Assembly: GCA_964401615.1 (NCBI GenBank)
Contig: CAYNZF010000027.1
Coordinates: 1-23,696 of the forward strand
Direction of reading: 5' to 3'
DNA length: 23,696 nucleotides
Origin: JAXGQD01 sp964401615
GTDB lineage: Bacteria; Bacillota; Clostridia; Saccharofermentanales; Fastidiosipilaceae
Position 1 is the first letter of the stretch, and every line of letters starts with the position of its first letter. The notes beneath the pieces are model-generated. The model made no database searches. It saw nothing but the letters and a program-made list of their open reading frames with translations, and was not told where the DNA came from. This document shows, one piece after another, positions 7,446-15,413 of this stretch. A program made the position numbers and the translations under genes.

Positions 7446-8365
7446 GCGAATCTGCTGAAGTAGGCGCATCCCATCCGGCTCCTCGCCGCAATCTCGCCTT
7501 ACTCATGTCCTATGACGGTACAGGACTGGCAGGCTGGCAAAAACAAGCCAATGCTCCCACTGTACAAGGCCACATCGAAAAGGCCCTGGAAAAAATATGC
7601 GGCCATCCGGTCACCCTCTACGGCTGCAGCCGGACGGATGCAGGCGTGCACGCGCAGGGTCATGTCAGCAACTTTTTCACCGATTGCCGCATTCCCGCCG
7701 ACAAATTGCCGCTGGCTCTGGATGCTCATTTACCTGAGTCCATTGTCTGCCGGACGGCGGCTGAGGTAGAGGCTTCCTTCAACGCCCGCTTCAGAGCAGG
7801 GGGGAAGCAGTACTCCTACTATATTTTAAATCAACGCCGGCCTGACCCGCATTGGCGCAGGTACGCGTATCATGAAGCACGTTGGCTGGACCTCGCGGCC
7901 ATGAAGGAAGCCTGTGCCCTCCTGGTGGGGGAGCATGACTTTTCAGCGTTTCAAGCCATGGGCAGCCCCTCCGTCAACGGCACGAAACGCCGCTTGTACT
8001 CCGTTGAACTGCTGCAGATGGAGGAGCATGCTTTTGCCAGTCTTACCAAAGCGATGGATTATTCAGAAAGAGAAGGGCGCTGGAACCCGCTTGTCACTGA
8101 TGATGCACAGACCCGTTCCTTGCTGCGTCCGGTGAGTGAGGGGCACGGCCTGCTGCGTATCGTTGTCCATGGTTCGGGATTCTTGTATAATATGATGCGT
8201 ATTCTTTCGGGTTCGCTTCTCTATGTGGGACTTGGAAAAATCAGCCCGGATCAACTCACGCGCGCGCTTGTTTCCGGAGACAGGCGCATGACAGGAAAGA
8301 CTTTGGCAGCTCAGGGTCTGTGTCTTGATAAAGTGGATTATCCACTTAACCTGTTTGAGGCTTAA
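7442..8365 (+). CDS. truA: tRNA pseudouridine(38-40) synthase TruA
   Basis: Converts U38-U40 of tRNA anticodon arms to pseudouridine. The catalytic aspartate is D66 in GCSRTDAGVHAQGHV. Other family blocks are SYDGTGLAGWQKQ, ARFRAGGKQYSYYI, EHDFSAFQ and GSGFLYNMMRILSG. At 307 residues it exceeds the usual 245-270, because of an N-terminal tail of about 15 residues and an insertion at about 195-236, just before GHGLLRIVVHGSGF. The GTG start overlaps the ecfT stop (GTGA) with GGAG 8 nt upstream. In many Firmicutes rplM and rpsI follow; here pncB does. Confidence 0.96.
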   Translation: MSESAEVGASHPAPRRNLALLMSYDGTGLAGWQKQANAPTVQGHIEKALEKICGHPVTLYGCSRTDAGVHAQGHVSNFFTDCRIPADKLPLALDAHLPESIVCRTAAEVEASFNARFRAGGKQYSYYILNQRRPDPHWRRYAYHEARWLDLAAMKEACALLVGEHDFSAFQAMGSPSVNGTKRRLYSVELLQMEEHAFASLTKAMDYSEREGRWNPLVTDDAQTRSLLRPVSEGHGLLRIVVHGSGFLYNMMRILSGSLLYVGLGKISPDQLTRALVSGDRRMTGKTLAAQGLCLDKVDYPLNLFEA

Positions 8366-8376
8366 GGAGCTAACTC

Positions 8377-9831
8377 ATGGTGATTAACTGGAACGAACGG
8401 ACCAACTTGTCCATGCTGACCGATTTTTATGAACTGACCATGTCGCGCAGCTATCTGGACAACGAACTCGGCGAAACCTACGCATACTTCGATTTGTATT
8501 TCCGTGCAGTGCCGGAAGACGGGGGCTATGCCCTGATGGCCGGTGTGGAGCAGATGATCGATTATCTTCAAAATCTCTCTTTCACTGAGGAAAACATCGA
8601 ATTTTTGCGCGGCACGGGTCAATTCAACGAGGCTTTTCTTGACTATTTGCGTGATTTTGAGTTCAAGTGCGATGTCTGGGCCATACCTGAAGGCACGCCG
8701 CTTTTTCCGTCCGAACCCATCGTGAAGGTGAGAGGTCCCGTGATCCAGGCACAAATGATCGAAACGATGCTGCTTCTGACCATCAATCACCAAAGTCTCA
8801 TCGCCACCAAAGCGGCCCGCATCGCTCGCGCTTCAGAAGGAAGGCCAATCATGGAATTTGGTGCCCGACGCGCTCAGGGCTATGACGCATCTGTGCTCGG
8901 TGCCAGAGCAGCCTACATCGGAGGCGCCGCCGGTACCTCCTGCACGATTTGCGGTGAACAATTCGGCATCCCCCTCGCAGGCACCATGGCTCACAGTTTC
9001 GTTTTGGTCTTTGACTCGGAGTATGAAGCATTTAAAGCCTACGCCTTGTCTTACCCAGACAGCACGGTGCTTTTGGTCGACACATACAACACACTGAAAT
9101 CCGGTGTCCCAAACGCCATCCGCGTCGCCAAAGAAGTTTTGGAACCCATGGGCAAACGTCTGAAGGGCATCCGCATCGATTCCGGTGACCTGACTTACCT
9201 GACCCAGGAAAGCCGCCGCCTCCTGGATGAAGCCGGTCTGCACGACACCAAGATCACAATTTCCAACGCGCTCGACGAATACCTGATTCGCGATCTGCTG
9301 GTGCAGGGCGCTAAAATAAACAGCTTCGGTGTCGGTGAACGCCTGATCACCTCGCGAGCGGAACCGGTTTTCGGCGGCGTCTACAAGCTGTCCGCGATCG
9401 AAAAAGACGGCCGGGTGATCCCCCGCATGAAAATATCCGATAACTTGACCAAGGTGACGACTCCTTGTAACAAGGAAGTATGGCGGCTCTATGACAAACA
9501 AAACGGTAAGGCCATCGCGGACCTCATCACCGTCGTGGGAGAAGAGGTCAGTACTGAAAGTTATGAACTTTTTGACCAGGTACAAACCTGGAAACGCAAG
9601 ACCGTAAAGGATTTCGAAGCCGTGAAGCTGCTCAAGCCAATCTTTGTCGCTGGAAACTGTGTTTATGAACGCCGAAACATCGAAGAAGTCAGGGCTTACT
9701 GCACTAAACAGCTGGATACGCTCTGGGATTCAATCAAACGATTTGAAAACCCTCAAACTTATTACGTGGACCTTTCCCAAACGCTTTGGGATATCAAGAA
9801 CGAGATGCTCCATCAGGAGTACAATCGCTAA
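8377..9831 (+). CDS. pncB: Nicotinate phosphoribosyltransferase
   Basis: Makes nicotinate mononucleotide from nicotinate, PRPP and ATP in NAD salvage. The 484-residue protein fits the long Firmicute form. It begins LSMLTDFYELTMSRSYLD, the start of the type II phosphoribosyltransferase fold. It has the EFGARRAQGYD and AAYIGGAAGTS blocks, the active-site histidine in AGTMAHSFVLVF, and the phosphate-binding GIRIDSGDL and FGVGERLITS loops. AAGGAGCTAACTC supplies a good ribosome binding site 12 nt after truA. The gene continues the same transcript without a visible terminator. Confidence 0.95.
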   Translation: MVINWNERTNLSMLTDFYELTMSRSYLDNELGETYAYFDLYFRAVPEDGGYALMAGVEQMIDYLQNLSFTEENIEFLRGTGQFNEAFLDYLRDFEFKCDVWAIPEGTPLFPSEPIVKVRGPVIQAQMIETMLLLTINHQSLIATKAARIARASEGRPIMEFGARRAQGYDASVLGARAAYIGGAAGTSCTICGEQFGIPLAGTMAHSFVLVFDSEYEAFKAYALSYPDSTVLLVDTYNTLKSGVPNAIRVAKEVLEPMGKRLKGIRIDSGDLTYLTQESRRLLDEAGLHDTKITISNALDEYLIRDLLVQGAKINSFGVGERLITSRAEPVFGGVYKLSAIEKDGRVIPRMKISDNLTKVTTPCNKEVWRLYDKQNGKAIADLITVVGEEVSTESYELFDQVQTWKRKTVKDFEAVKLLKPIFVAGNCVYERRNIEEVRAYCTKQLDTLWDSIKRFENPQTYYVDLSQTLWDIKNEMLHQEYNR

Positions 9832-9845
9832 AGGAGATTAATGTC

Positions 9846-10328
9846 ATGTCAAAAGCAAAACTCACCATGGAATCCGGTAAAGTCATCGAGATCGAACTCT
9901 ATCCGGAGACAGCCCCGATTTCGGTACAAAATTTTGTCGACCTTTGCAATAAAGGCTTTTACAACGGCCTTATCTTTCATCGTGTCATCCCCGGTTTCAT
10001 GATTCAAGGCGGCTGCCCTGACGGTACAGGCATGGGTGGACCCGGGTACAAGATCAAAGGTGAATTTAAAGCCAATGGGGTGGATAACAAGCTCAAACAC
10101 AGCCGCGGTGTCCTCTCGATGGCGCGCTCAGGTCATCCGGATTCAGCCGGTTCCCAATTCTTCATCATGCACGCGGATGCCCCGCATCTTGATGGCCAAT
10201 ACGCGGCCTTTGGTCAAGTCACCGTTGGTATGGACGTGGTTGATGAAATCGCAGCCTCCCCTACCGGCTTCCAGGACCGCCCCAAGCAGGAACAGAAAAT
10301 CAAGAGTATCGAAATTTTGGAAGACTGA
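9846..10328 (+). CDS. Cyclophilin-type peptidyl-prolyl isomerase
   Basis: Catalyses proline cis-trans isomerisation during protein folding. The 160-residue product is a single cyclophilin domain with no signal peptide, so it is cytoplasmic. The active-site motifs are FHRVIPGFMIQGG (catalytic Arg in FHR), GTGMGGPGY, LSMARSGHPDSAGSQFFI and HLDGQYAAFGQV. The ATG at 9846 is chosen because AAAGGAG (9830-9836) lies 9 nt upstream and the sequence MSKAKLTMESGKVIEIELYP fits the family N-terminus; an upstream in-frame start at 9786 lies inside pncB. Confidence 0.94.
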   Translation: MSKAKLTMESGKVIEIELYPETAPISVQNFVDLCNKGFYNGLIFHRVIPGFMIQGGCPDGTGMGGPGYKIKGEFKANGVDNKLKHSRGVLSMARSGHPDSAGSQFFIMHADAPHLDGQYAAFGQVTVGMDVVDEIAASPTGFQDRPKQEQKIKSIEILED

Positions 10329-10374
10329 TAAACGAAGAAACCGTTGAAAGTCAGAGCGGAAAAGGAGAAACGAA

Positions 10375-10812
10375 ATGCTCAAGGGTATACCCAACATTAT
10401 TTCCCCCGAATTACTGCATGTGCTCAGCGAAATGGGTCATTCAGACTGCATAACAATCGGTGACGGCAACTTCCCGGGTGAATCCATGGGTGTCAATTCC
10501 ATTGTGATCCACATGGAAGGCCACGGGGTTCCGGAGATACTGGACGCCATTTTGACCTTGATGCCTCTTGACCACCACACGCCCAAACCGGTCACGCTGA
10601 TGCAGGTCATGCCCGGTGATAAGGTTGAGACCCCCATCTGGGACAGGTTCCGCGAAATTGTGGCCAAACACGAACCGGATCTGGTCGATCCGATCGAAAA
10701 CATGGAGCGTTTTGCCTTCTACGACAAAGTGCGCACCACCTATTGCGTCATTCAAAGCAGTGAAGCAGCCCTTTACGCCAACATCATTTTACAAAAAGGT
10801 GTTATTGCATAG
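10375..10812 (+). CDS. FucU/RbsD-family sugar mutarotase
   Basis: Interconverts anomers of a sugar, most likely L-fucose for the FucU subgroup and D-ribose for RbsD. The 145-residue protein resembles FucU along its length: IPNIISPELLHVLSEMGHSD with the active-site His, GDGNFPGESMG, and the C-terminal ENMERFAFYDKV and YANIILQKGV. Strong ribosome binding site AAAAGGAGAAACGAA. No fucose or ribose catabolic, kinase or transport gene is next to it, so the true sugar cannot be told. A clear FucU/RbsD assignment; the specificity is inferred. Confidence 0.88.
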   Translation: MLKGIPNIISPELLHVLSEMGHSDCITIGDGNFPGESMGVNSIVIHMEGHGVPEILDAILTLMPLDHHTPKPVTLMQVMPGDKVETPIWDRFREIVAKHEPDLVDPIENMERFAFYDKVRTTYCVIQSSEAALYANIILQKGVIA

Positions 10813-10852
10813 TTACAAGCTATGTCAAAATTAAATAAGATTGGACAGAATC

Positions 10853-12838
10853 ATGGCAAAACAGAACAGCTTTTATATCACCACGCCCATTTATTACCCC
10901 AGCGGAAATCTGCACATCGGACACAGCTACACGACGGTGGCCGCAGATACGATGGCGCGTTACAAACGCTTGCGTGGCTTCGATGTCATGTTTCTGACCG
11001 GTACAGACGAACACGGCCAAAAAATCCAGGAACGTGCTGCAGCGGCGGGGGTGAGTCCCAAAGCCTTTGTTGATAAGATCGTGGAGGGCATCATTGATTT
11101 GTGGAGCCTGCTGAACATCTCTTACGACCGCTTCATCCGCACCACGGATGACTATCACGAAGCAGCCGTACAGGCGATTTTTCAGAAGCTTTACGATAAA
11201 GGCGACATTTACCTTTCCGAATACGAAGGCTGGTACTGCACGCAATGTGAGGCTTTCTGGACAGAAACCCAGCTTAAAGAAGGCCAATGTCCCGATTGCG
11301 GCCGGGAAGTCGTTTTGACCAAGGAAGAATCTTACTTTTTCAAAATGTCCAAATATCAGGATCGCTTACTCAAACTCCTGCAAGACAATCCGGATTTTGT
11401 GCAGCCCCCTTCGCGCGCACATGAAATGATTAACAATTTCCTGAAACCGGGACTCGCTGATCTGGCCGTTTCGCGCACCTCCTTCGATTGGGGCGTCAAA
11501 GTGCCTTTCAACGACAAGCACGTCATTTACGTCTGGGTCGATGCCCTGGTCAACTACATCACCGGGATGGGTTACCCTGACACAGCAGGCGATTTTGAGC
11601 GCTTTTGGCCCGCCGATGTGCAGCTGGTCGGAAAAGAAATCGTGCGTTTTCACACTTTGATTTGGCCCGCGCTGCTGATGGGCCTTGACCTGCCCATGCC
11701 GAAGCAGGTCTACGGTCATGGCTGGCTGCTGTTTAAGGGCGGCAAAATGTCCAAATCCATGGGCAATGTGGTCGATCCGGTCATTCTCTGCGAGCGTTAT
11801 GGTGTGGACGCGATCCGCTATTTTCTGCTGCGTGAAGTACCCTTCGGGGCGGACGGCGCGTTTTCGAACGAGGCCCTGGTCAACCGCATCAATTCGGACC
11901 TGGCGAATGACTTAGGCAATCTGCTCAGCCGCTCGACTGCGATGATCAAGAAGTATTTCGACGGCACTTTACCTGCGGATCGTGAAGCGGGCCCGGAAGA
12001 TGCAGCACTGCTCAGCGAAGCGCAGGCTTTACCGGCCCAGGTTGAAGACTTGCTGGACAAACTGCAATTCAGTTTGGCCTTGTCGGAAATCTGGAAGTTG
12101 ATCGGCACCGCTAACAAGTACATCGATCTGACCACCCCCTGGATCCTGGCCAAAGATCCCGCCAGGCAGGCACGCCTGGCCACGGTTCTGGCGAACCTCG
12201 CGGAGGTTTTAAGAATCGTCGCGATTTTGATTCAACCCTTCATGCCTGAAACCACCCCCGCCATCTTGAGCGCTTTGAAGATGAGCCACACAGAAGAAAA
12301 CTCCGCCTGGGACCGGTCCAGAACCTGGGGCCTATGGAAGCCTGAAGCCGCGCTCGAGGCAGCCGTACCCGCCTTCCCGCGCCTGGACCTGGACAAAGAG
12401 ATCGAGGCGATGAACGCGCTTTTGCCGGGGGCAGCCACTGCGACCGCAACTGCACCAGAAGTAAAAGAGACCCCTAAGTCCGCTGAAACCACCGTACCGG
12501 GAGTTGTCACTGCACTTGACTTCGCGGATTTCGAAAAAGTAAAAATGATTACGGGCGTGATCGTGGCCTGTGAAAAAGTCGAGGGTGCGGACCGTCTGCT
12601 GTGCTCGCAGCTCGATGTGGGTCAGCCCGAACTGAGACAAGTGGTTTCAGGAATCGCGAGTTCCTACACGCCCGCGGAGCTCATCGGAAAAACGGTCATT
12701 TTAGTCGAAAATCTCAAGCCGCGGAAAATCAAAGGCAAGCAGTCCCATGGCATGCTGCTCTGCGCGACTGACAGTGAGGGTAAATATCATGTGCTTACCG
12801 TTGACGGTACGGTGGCGGCAGGCGCTGAGGTCGGCTGA
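10853..12838 (+). CDS. metG: Methionyl-tRNA synthetase with C-terminal tRNA-binding domain
   Basis: Charges tRNA-Met and initiator tRNA. In the 661-residue protein the class I HIGH motif is at 21-24 (PSGNLHIGHSYT), the two-pair zinc knuckle is CTQCEAFW and CPDCGREV, KMSKS is at 298-302, and the anticodon-binding helices follow. After an Ala/Thr-rich linker (about 530-560) a Trbp111/EMAP-like domain (about 562-661) provides extra tRNA affinity, with ADRLLCSQLDVG and VVSGIASSYTPAELIGK. The ATG at 10853 is chosen over TTG 10841 because it gives the family N-terminus MAKQNSFYITTPIYYP. Neither has a strong ribosome binding site. It overlaps tatD by one base, a common metG-tatD pairing in Firmicutes. 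Confidence 0.95.
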   Translation: MAKQNSFYITTPIYYPSGNLHIGHSYTTVAADTMARYKRLRGFDVMFLTGTDEHGQKIQERAAAAGVSPKAFVDKIVEGIIDLWSLLNISYDRFIRTTDDYHEAAVQAIFQKLYDKGDIYLSEYEGWYCTQCEAFWTETQLKEGQCPDCGREVVLTKEESYFFKMSKYQDRLLKLLQDNPDFVQPPSRAHEMINNFLKPGLADLAVSRTSFDWGVKVPFNDKHVIYVWVDALVNYITGMGYPDTAGDFERFWPADVQLVGKEIVRFHTLIWPALLMGLDLPMPKQVYGHGWLLFKGGKMSKSMGNVVDPVILCERYGVDAIRYFLLREVPFGADGAFSNEALVNRINSDLANDLGNLLSRSTAMIKKYFDGTLPADREAGPEDAALLSEAQALPAQVEDLLDKLQFSLALSEIWKLIGTANKYIDLTTPWILAKDPARQARLATVLANLAEVLRIVAILIQPFMPETTPAILSALKMSHTEENSAWDRSRTWGLWKPEAALEAAVPAFPRLDLDKEIEAMNALLPGAATATATAPEVKETPKSAETTVPGVVTALDFADFEKVKMITGVIVACEKVEGADRLLCSQLDVGQPELRQVVSGIASSYTPAELIGKTVILVENLKPRKIKGKQSHGMLLCATDSEGKYHVLTVDGTVAAGAEVG

Positions 12839-13623
12839 TGCGGCTTTTTGACACCCACGCGCATCTTAGTGACGAAAAACTGAACAATGACTTACCCGAA
12901 GTCCTGGAAAGGGCGCGGGCTGCAGGAGTAGAACGCGTGATTCTACCCGCTTCGGATTTAGCGGACAGTTATGAAATTATCAAAATCGTTGAGGCTTACC
13001 CAAAGCAGTTGAGCGCGGCAGTGGGTGTGCATCCGCACGAGGCGAGCCGCTTTACCGAAGACACGTCCGCCGCCCTGGAGCAGCTCCTGGCACACGCGCA
13101 GGTGGTGGCTCTGGGCGAAATCGGACTCGATTATCATTATGATTTTTCACCGCGGGATGTACAGAAGCAGGTGTTTCGCGCCCAGCTGGAACTGGCTCAT
13201 GCCGCATCCAAACCTGTTATTCTGCATGATCGCGAAGCCCACGGAGATTTTCTGGAAATACTTCAGACGGCTCATCAAGACGGCCTTTTGGCTCCCGCAG
13301 CGGGTGTGGTTCATTGTTACGGAGGTAGTTGGGACTTTGCCAAAGACCTTCTGAAATTGGGCTTCTATCTGGGTTTTGACGGCCCCATCACATACAAAAA
13401 CGCCAAACACGCGCATGAAGTGATCCTCAAGATGCCTTTGGAACGTTTACTTATTGAAACAGACAGCCCTTATTTAAGTCCACAGCCATTCCGAGGTCGA
13501 CTCAATGAACCGGCGCATGTGGTGGAAGTGTGTAAAAAAGTGGCTGAGCTCCGGGGACTTTCCCTGGAAGAAGCCGCTGAACACGCCTTCCAAAACAGCC
13601 TGACTTTATTCGATTTGACCTAA
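12838..13623 (+). CDS. tatD: TatD-family metal-dependent DNase
   Basis: A TIM-barrel metal-dependent hydrolase with 3'-5' exonuclease activity in characterised members. The 261-residue protein has the normal size. Metal ligands are H7 and H9 (FDTHAHL), E94 (GEIGLDYHYD), H130 (VILHDREA), H159 (VVHCYGG) and D209 (IETDSPYL). The start overlaps the metG stop (TGATG), with GAGGT upstream inside metG. No clear terminator follows; the next 305 bp have no gene. Confidence 0.95.
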   Translation: MRLFDTHAHLSDEKLNNDLPEVLERARAAGVERVILPASDLADSYEIIKIVEAYPKQLSAAVGVHPHEASRFTEDTSAALEQLLAHAQVVALGEIGLDYHYDFSPRDVQKQVFRAQLELAHAASKPVILHDREAHGDFLEILQTAHQDGLLAPAAGVVHCYGGSWDFAKDLLKLGFYLGFDGPITYKNAKHAHEVILKMPLERLLIETDSPYLSPQPFRGRLNEPAHVVEVCKKVAELRGLSLEEAAEHAFQNSLTLFDLT

Positions 13624-13852
13624 ACCGATCGAGCATATGTTTTTTCATTGAAAAGCCCACGCTTTGCAGTAAAATTTATTCAGACCTCCCTGCTGCACCC
13701 AAAAGGTGTAAATCCGCTCAAGCGTATGGCTGCGAAAGCTCATTGAGTTTTGAAAGCCTGAAGTTCAATAAGAAATAGCCATCATCACGCAGAGCCCCCG
13801 GTTCATTTCGACAAAGACGCTATTGTGACAAATTGCCTGCCTCCTCGTCTGC
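13624..13852. other. Gene-free gap with promoter-like box and hairpins
   Basis: This gap between tatD and the lysozyme gene has no convincing coding frame. TTGAAA (13648-13653) and TAAAAT (13670-13675), 16 bp apart, resemble a promoter. Downstream are two hairpins: TGCACC/GGTGTA (13694-13710, loop CAAAA) and a longer one at 13728-13758, built of GGCT/AGCC and AAAGCT/AGTTTT around a 3x3 internal loop. A small RNA is possible but no known family is recognised and no good terminator is seen. Confidence 0.25.
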
Positions 13853-13881
13853 CTGATTTTTTCCCAGCTCAATGTTACAAT
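13853..13881 (+). promoter_or_regulatory. Extended -10 promoter of the GH25 gene
   Basis: TGTTACAAT (13873-13881) is an extended -10 element (TG-n-TACAAT). At 17 bp upstream is only a weak -35 (CTGATT). Transcription would start near 13888, 40 nt before the GTG start. A perfect 14-bp palindrome, CGGCTTCGAAGCCG (13898-13911), lies in the early transcribed region and could be an operator. Confidence 0.5.
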
Positions 13882-13928
13882 GTGGGCAAAACAAAGTCGG
13901 CTTCGAAGCCGCGCACGATAGGATCACT

Positions 13929-14720
13929 GTGAATTTAAAGAGAATTATCGCTTCGCTCAGACGCGGCTGGATGTGGCTGCTCAAACCGGAAAACCGAATA
14001 TTTTTGTTTTTGATTGGTCTGATCTTAGTTCTCTTGCTCATTCTGGCAAGCTTACTGACCAGGCCGGAAGGGGATGAGGCAATGCCCACCCCGCCCAAAA
14101 CAGCAAACCGCTTATTTGGCGCGGATTTCAGCTCATGGCAGGAACCGACCGAGATCGCTTACGACCTGCTCGCCTTGCGGCTGGATTTCGCCATTTTAAG
14201 GGCAGGTTACACCGGTCACGACAGCGGCATCGCGCTCAAGCCTGACAACGCCTTCGAAGCACACTATCAAAATTTCACGGCCAGGAAGATCCCGCTGGGC
14301 GTCTATTGGTATTCCTGTGCGGACACTGCAGAAAAGGGCCGGGCAGAGGCCCTGGAAGTTTTACGCATGATTGATGGGAAAAACATTGAGTATCCGATTT
14401 TCTGGGACACTGAAGATGAATACTATCAGATCAAAGTCGGCCCTGAGCAGCTCACCGAAGCAGCGCTGGCTTTTTGCCGGACCATCGAAGCCGCAGGTTA
14501 TGAAGCAGGCATCTACGCGAACGCTTACTGGTTTAGAGATCGGCTCGAGCTGGATCGCTTAACGGATTACGAACTCTGGCTGGCGTCATGGGATCAGCAG
14601 CCGTCTCGGGACATTCCTTACGATGTTTTGCAGTTTACAGAGGAAGGTCGCCTGGCAGGCTATGACGGCCCTTTAGACCTCAATTTCAGCACTCGGGATT
14701 ACAGGAGTCTCGGTCACTAA
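13929..14720 (+). CDS. Membrane-anchored GH25 lysozyme-like muramidase
   Basis: Predicted to cleave the MurNAc-GlcNAc bond of peptidoglycan at the cell surface. In the 263-residue protein, a short basic cytoplasmic start is followed by one transmembrane helix (about 23-43, IFLFLIGLILVLLLILASLL) and a Pro/Thr linker. The GH25 domain (about 63-260) has the active-site aspartate in GADFSSWQ, LRAGYTG, GVYWYSCAD, the acidic pair in IFWDTEDEY, AGIYANAYWF and ELWLASWD. There is no signal-peptidase site, so it likely stays anchored. The GTG at 13929, with AGGA 5 nt upstream, is preferred over ATG 13872, which lies inside the extended -10 promoter. A role in wall remodelling is inferred. Confidence 0.87.
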   Translation: MNLKRIIASLRRGWMWLLKPENRIFLFLIGLILVLLLILASLLTRPEGDEAMPTPPKTANRLFGADFSSWQEPTEIAYDLLALRLDFAILRAGYTGHDSGIALKPDNAFEAHYQNFTARKIPLGVYWYSCADTAEKGRAEALEVLRMIDGKNIEYPIFWDTEDEYYQIKVGPEQLTEAALAFCRTIEAAGYEAGIYANAYWFRDRLELDRLTDYELWLASWDQQPSRDIPYDVLQFTEEGRLAGYDGPLDLNFSTRDYRSLGH

Positions 14721-14748
14721 GCAAGGGACCGCGGCGGCTGGAATCATC

Positions 14749-14775
14749 GAAAAAGCCTATAACGTGGGCTTTTTC
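14749..14775 (+). terminator. Rho-independent terminator after the GH25 gene
   Basis: A perfect 9-bp stem, GAAAAAGCC (14749-14757) with GGCTTTTTC (14767-14775), has a 9-nt loop. The T run is inside the 3' arm, and the A run in the 5' arm would allow termination in either direction. It separates the GH25 gene from the CarD gene. Confidence 0.7.
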
Positions 14776-14806
14776 CAGCGTTGTCCTTACATTTTTGGCA
14801 AAAATA

Positions 14807-14815
14807 TGCGATAAT
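14807..14815 (+). promoter_or_regulatory. Candidate promoter of the CarD gene
   Basis: TGCGATAAT is an extended -10 (TG-n-GATAAT) 27 bp before the ATG and just after a terminator. No good -35 is present at 17 bp (TTACAT at 14787-14792). The transcript would have a short leader holding GGAGG (14832-14836). Confidence 0.4.
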
Positions 14816-14841
14816 TAGGGTGCGCTAAAACGGAGGATGAA

Positions 14842-15339
14842 ATGGAATATAAAATTGATGACACCGTCATGTACGGTAATTGTGATATCTGCAAGATTAT
14901 CGACATCCGTGAAGAAAAGTTCAGTGATACGGAACAGCTCTATTATGTGCTGAAACCGGTCTATGATGAGCGCTCCACCATTTATTGTCCGGTCGACAGT
15001 GATTTGGTTAAATTGCGTGATTTGTTGACCAAGGAAGAGGTCTATGAGCTGATTGCCTTGATGCCCGACACCGAGACGGAATGGATCGAAAATGATCAGG
15101 AGCGCAAGCTGCGTTTTAATGATCTGCTCAGAAACGGCGATCACAAACAACTTGTTAAGTTGCTGAAAACACTTTATTACAACCGCGAAACCAAACTGCG
15201 TGAGGGTAAAAAGTTTTACGCTGTGGATGAGCGCGTCATGAAGGAAGCTGAAAAAATCGTACACCGCGAAATCGCCCATGTGCTCGACATCAGCCTCGAA
15301 GATGTCGTGCCCTTCATTACAGGTCAGCTGTCACTTTGA
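14842..15339 (+). CDS. CarD/CdnL-family transcriptional regulator
   Basis: Members bind the RNA polymerase beta subunit through an N-terminal Tudor-like domain (shared with Mfd/TRCF) and act on promoter open complexes, often at rRNA and housekeeping promoters. In the 165-residue product the N-terminal domain (about 1-60) reads DDTVMYGNCDICKIIDI, then YYVLKPVYDERSTIYCPVD. The helical C-terminal domain (about 62-165) includes LLKTLYYNRETKLREGKKF and MKEAEKIVHREIAHVLDI. The GGAGG ribosome binding site is good. The protein is too short to be Mfd. It lies alone between its own promoter and the ileS promoter. Target genes cannot be read from the sequence. Confidence 0.85.
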   Translation: MEYKIDDTVMYGNCDICKIIDIREEKFSDTEQLYYVLKPVYDERSTIYCPVDSDLVKLRDLLTKEEVYELIALMPDTETEWIENDQERKLRFNDLLRNGDHKQLVKLLKTLYYNRETKLREGKKFYAVDERVMKEAEKIVHREIAHVLDISLEDVVPFITGQLSL

Positions 15340-15378
15340 AGATATAAGTGGGAACATTGCAAGCGGAGCAGCGAAAAA

Positions 15379-15407
15379 TTGACGTCAGCGGCTGCCCCTA
15401 TTATAAT
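15379..15407 (+). promoter_or_regulatory. Sigma-A promoter of ileS
   Basis: TTGACG (15379-15384) and TATAAT (15402-15407) are 17 bp apart, a near-consensus promoter and the strongest in the window. Transcription would begin near 15414 and include the whole T-box leader. Confidence 0.85.
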
Positions 15408-15413
15408 TTGTTC

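Noticed and set aside
8833..9585. Minus-strand open frame of 250 codons opposite pncB
   Set aside because: Antisense shadow of a gene with clear catalytic motifs; no ribosome binding site or domain.
13652..13665. AAAGC/GCTTT hairpin after tatD as a terminator
   Set aside because: Five base pairs, A/T-rich ends, and no T tract behind it.
13815..13862. AGACG/CGTCT stem followed by TTTTTT as a terminator
   Set aside because: The stem is only 5 bp with a 26-nt loop, and the T run is 6 nt beyond it. Too weak to annotate.
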